From Polynucleobacter cosmopolitanus (GTDB lineage: Bacteria; Pseudomonadota; Gammaproteobacteria; Burkholderiales; Burkholderiaceae), in contig NZ_NJGG01000003.1 of NCBI RefSeq assembly GCF_002224225.1, forward strand, positions 1 through 64,000: a stretch of DNA of 64,000 bases. The letters are read 5' to 3'. The position numbers and the translations under genes were made by a program. Numbering within the stretch: position 1 is the stretch's first letter; each line of letters starts with the position of its first letter. The notes below the pieces were generated by a model, which made no database searches, was not told the DNA's origin, and worked only from the letters and a program-made list of their open reading frames with translations. Below, one piece after another: positions 63,523 to 64,000 of the stretch.

Positions 63523-64000
63523 TTATGATTTATTGGGATAGTCTATTTGAGCTTCCCAAGATGCTTGAATGAATGCTGGTAACTTCATGCATTCATCGAA
63601 TACTTGTTGAATCTTTGTGAATTTACTTAGATCGCAATTGCTTGCTTTGGCGTTCATGATCTGCGGAATCAAGCACACATCAGCCATGCTGACTTCATCG
63701 CCAAGGCAGAACTTTCCTTGGCGTGCTTGTGTTGATAATGTTTTTTCTACGCCAGCAAGTCCAAGTTCAAGCCAGTGTTTGGCCCATGAGCTTTTCTGAT
63801 CGTCACTGAGCTTTAATTTTTTGTGTAGATATTTCATTACCCGCAAATTATTCAAAGGATGAATGTCACAAGCGATGTCCATGCTCAAGGCTCTGACCCA
63901 GGCTCGCTCCTCAATATTCTTTGGTAACAAGGCGGGTGTTGGATGAGCTTCCTCTAAGAACTCAATGATGGCTAGTGATTGGCGCAGAACATGAGAGCCA
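63523..64000 (-). CDS. maiA: Zeta-class glutathione S-transferase / maleylacetoacetate isomerase (5' end cut by window)
   Basis: At least 159 residues are visible; the start lies beyond the window, and the frame remains open to position 64000. The N-terminal lobe end reads SHVLRQSLAIIEFLEEAHPTPALLP, the glutathione-binding S-x-AI-x2-L-E pattern, followed by the zeta GST helical domain (CDIHPLNNLRV and GDEVSMADVCLIPQ). MaiA isomerises maleylacetoacetate to fumarylacetoacetate in tyrosine breakdown. Isomerase assignment comes from CDIHPLNN. Confidence 0.88.
   Translation of the reverse strand, partial: GSHVLRQSLAIIEFLEEAHPTPALLPKNIEERAWVRALSMDIACDIHPLNNLRVMKYLHKKLKLSDDQKSSWAKHWLELGLAGVEKTLSTQARQGKFCLGDEVSMADVCLIPQIMNAKASNCDLSKFTKIQQVFDECMKLPAFIQASWEAQIDYPNKS

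Noticed and set aside
1..64000. Phage, transposon, CRISPR or toxin-antitoxin islands.
   Set aside because: No transposase, integrase, direct-repeat arrays or atypical blocks were seen; the window is core chromosomal DNA.

Overview
The window reads as a compact, AT-leaning betaproteobacterial chromosome segment. Gene order and protein signatures point to Burkholderiales, most likely Burkholderiaceae close to Polynucleobacter: scpB-rluB, rimP-nusA-infB-rbfA-truB-typA, rpsF-priB-rpsR-rplI-dnaB and alaA-hom-thrC-mobB-moeA-moaD-moaE, with cbb3 oxidase genes beside an FNR gene. This assignment is inferred from gene content; no 16S rRNA is present. Coding density is very high, with many 1-8 base overlaps. 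I see no prophage, transposon, integron or CRISPR array.

Layout. 1-6.6 kb: assimilatory sulfate reduction (fpr end, cysI, DUF934, cysH, cysD, cysN) with siroheme synthesis (cobA, convergent cbiX). 6.6-16.3 kb: thioredoxin-like protein, tRNA-Ser(GGA), fabI, the peptide importer yejABEF, a C40 peptidase, a patatin-like lipoprotein and an iron-binding protein sharing a Fur-box region. 16.3-26 kb: cbb3 oxidase and its assembly genes (ccoI, ccoS, ccoNOQP, ccoG, a short FixH-like protein), fnr and a COG2836 membrane protein. 26-38.9 kb: scpB, rluB, the rimP-nusA-infB operon, typA, RNA-modification genes and tRNA-His. 38.9-48.4 kb: a coiled-coil membrane protein, lpxL-like acyltransferase, lexA, asparaginase, the rpsF ribosomal/replication operon, a C40 lipoprotein, phoH, bcp and an Mth938-like protein. 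48.4-57.4 kb: alaA, threonine synthesis, molybdopterin genes, a DinG-type helicase and a GIY-YIG protein. 57.4-64 kb: clpB, an MFS transporter, rraA, isocitrate lyase and a truncated maiA.

How they work together. The sulfur genes form a near-complete route from sulfate to sulfide: ATP sulfurylase CysDN, a 4Fe-4S APS reductase and a siroheme sulfite reductase. There is no cysC or cysJ in the window, and Fpr is the adjacent candidate electron source. The cbb3 block has FNR-type half-sites at the ccoN promoter and at fnr itself, a simple oxygen-responsive circuit. Several housekeeping operons begin with RNA or DNA control elements: a terminator/antiterminator leader before rimP, a structured leader before rpsF, an SOS box on lexA, a sigma32-type promoter on clpB and repeated ATAAGAC motifs before aceA.

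The window does not contain an obvious new multi-gene system. The most interesting signals are regulatory: the rimP and rpsF leaders, a recurring arrangement of -10-like hexamers 5-10 bases from start codons that suggests leaderless mRNAs, a Fur box inside a divergent coding region, intrinsic terminators placed just before phoH and the C40 lipoprotein gene, and the aceA repeats. Features longer than 300 bases without a gene are absent; the longest gap is 61904-62145.
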